DNA of 5,318 bases from Anaerolineales bacterium (lineage in GTDB: Bacteria; Chloroflexota; Anaerolineae; Anaerolineales; Villigracilaceae). A program made the translations under genes and the position numbers. The stretch lies in NCBI GenBank assembly GCA_017882065.1, contig JADGQD010000141.1:1-5318 (forward strand). Reading direction: 5' to 3'. Shown in pieces: positions 4,267 to 5,318 of this stretch. Below the pieces are notes generated by a model. That model had not been told where the DNA came from. It saw nothing but the letters and a program-made list of their open reading frames with translations, and ran no database searches. Each line of letters opens with the position of its first letter. Position 1 is the first letter of the stretch.

Positions 4267-5318
4267 ATGACCACCTCCCGAATTGCTGGGTTTTACAATC
4301 TGCCGCTGGGCGAACGGCTGGATAAACTGGCTGAATCCGCCGGGCTTGGTTCCGACGAACTGGCTGCCTTCCAGACTTCTGGCCTGTCCGCGGACCAGGC
4401 TGACCACATGGTCGAGAATGCTGTCGGGACCTTCGGCCTGCCGCTCGGGATCGGGCTGAACTTCGTCGTCAACGGGCGCGAGGTGCTCGTCCCGATGGTG
4501 ATTGAGGAGCCTTCGGTGGTGGCCGGGGCCTCGTTCATGGCAAAACTGGTGCGCGCCGGAGGCGGGTTTACGGTCATCACTTCCGCGCCGGAAATGATCG
4601 GTCAGATGCAGGTGCTGGAGGTCAAAGATTTGATGGCGGCCAGCATGGAACTGCATGAACACAAAGCTGAACTGCTGGCTGAGGCCGACTCGATTGATCC
4701 GGTGCTAAAGAAATTCGGCGGCGGGGCACGCGACCTGGAAATCCGCATCATCGAAGATTCTCCCATCGGGCCGTTCCTGGTGGTGCATTTGATTTATGAC
4801 GTGCGGGACGCCATGGGCGCCAATGCCGTCAACACCGCCTGCGAAAAATTGGCCCCGCATATCGAGCAGATCACCGGCGGACGTGTCCACCTGCGCATCC
4901 TGTCCAACCTGGCCGACCGGCGGCTGGCAAAAGCCAGTTGCACTGTCCCGCTCAAGGAACTAGCTTTCACGAATGCGGACGGCCGCACATTCACTGGCGA
5001 ACAGGTCCGGGACGGGATCATCGAGGCCTGGGCCTTCGCCGCAGCCGACCCGTACCGCGCCGCCACGCACAACAAAGGCATCATGAACGGCGTGGATGCA
5101 GTCGTCATCGCCACCGGCAACGACTGGCGCGCCATTGAAGCCGGGGCGCACGCCTACGCCGCCCGTGACGGTCGCTACACCAGTCTCAGCACCTGGGGCA
5201 AGGACGCGGATGGAAACCTGACCGGCGAACTGGAAGTGCCGATGGCGGTTGGCATCGTGGGCGGAGCGACCAAAGTCCACCCGGCGGCCAAAGCCGCGTT
5301 AAAATTGATGGGCGTCAA
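4267..5318 (+). CDS. hydroxymethylglutaryl-CoA reductase, class II (degradative/bacterial type), 3'-truncated by window
   Basis: 350 residues are visible and the frame runs off the right edge; class II enzymes are about 425-430 residues, so roughly 80 are missing. The N-terminus SRIAGFYNLPLGERL is typical of class II. Next come ENAVGTFGLPLGIGLNF (50-66), IEEPSVVA with the catalytic Glu (80 or 81), the nucleotide-binding DAMGANAVNT (181-190), and HNKGIMNGVDAVVIATGND (268-286) giving catalytic Lys270 and Asp286, spaced 16 apart as Lys267/Asp283 in the Pseudomonas mevalonii enzyme. The catalytic His near the C-terminus lies outside. The enzyme interconverts HMG-CoA and mevalonate with NAD(P)H; in bacteria lacking mevalonate catabolism it feeds isoprenoid synthesis. 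The cofactor cannot be read from the sequence here. ATG 4267 is preferred; an ATG at 4263 is out of frame. No Shine-Dalgarno is seen. The symbol mvaA is often used for such genes but is not assigned here. Confidence 0.95.
   Translation, partial: MTTSRIAGFYNLPLGERLDKLAESAGLGSDELAAFQTSGLSADQADHMVENAVGTFGLPLGIGLNFVVNGREVLVPMVIEEPSVVAGASFMAKLVRAGGGFTVITSAPEMIGQMQVLEVKDLMAASMELHEHKAELLAEADSIDPVLKKFGGGARDLEIRIIEDSPIGPFLVVHLIYDVRDAMGANAVNTACEKLAPHIEQITGGRVHLRILSNLADRRLAKASCTVPLKELAFTNADGRTFTGEQVRDGIIEAWAFAAADPYRAATHNKGIMNGVDAVVIATGNDWRAIEAGAHAYAARDGRYTSLSTWGKDADGNLTGELEVPMAVGIVGGATKVHPAAKAALKLMGV

Noticed and set aside
4204..4662. A 152-codon minus-strand frame opposite the HMG-CoA reductase.
   Set aside because: It is antisense to a well-supported conserved enzyme, crosses both divergent promoters, and has no start signal or motif.

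Overview
The window is 5,318 bases of ordinary bacterial chromosome at moderate-to-high G+C. It carries five protein genes, two of them cut by the window edges, and one 463-bp gene-free stretch that looks unusually structured. No mobile element, CRISPR array, tRNA or rRNA is visible. The gene set is a GH20 hexosaminidase end, a cytosolic GAF-GAF NarL-type histidine kinase, DnaA, and a class II HMG-CoA reductase. Together with the many extended -10 promoters this fits a Chloroflexota (Anaerolineae-like) genome. That assignment is an inference from memory of similar proteins and was not tested by any search.

Layout, left to right. Positions 2-274 (+) hold the last 90 residues of a family 20 beta-N-acetylhexosaminidase. 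Positions 310-588 (+) encode a 92-residue protein with four cysteines and no recognised name; it has its own extended -10 promoter and Shine-Dalgarno. A 20-bp stem-loop at 627-670 separates it from dnaA, which converges on it (688-2022, minus). The gene-free stretch 2023-2485 holds, read on the minus strand, a TATAAT promoter, a possible ~190-nt folded RNA with 6S-like nested architecture, a TGCTAGAAT promoter for dnaA, and a ~140-nt dnaA leader with two hairpins. Upstream on the same strand lies the histidine kinase gene (2486-4174, minus). It is divergent from the HMG-CoA reductase gene (4267 to beyond the right edge, plus) across a 92-bp region with a promoter for each gene. The reductase promoter sits so close to the ATG that its mRNA is probably leaderless.

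Functionally this is a junction of unrelated housekeeping units: sugar hydrolysis, replication initiation, signal sensing and the mevalonate entry step. There is no shared operon. Two points depart from the common layout: dnaA has no dnaN on either side, and the kinase has no response regulator next to it within view. The best candidate for something undescribed is the structured minus-strand segment between the kinase and dnaA (about 2221-2448). It has a perfect -10, a duplicated 7-mer between -35 and -10, three nested helices spanning about 180 nt, and competing A/T-rich helices at its 3' end.
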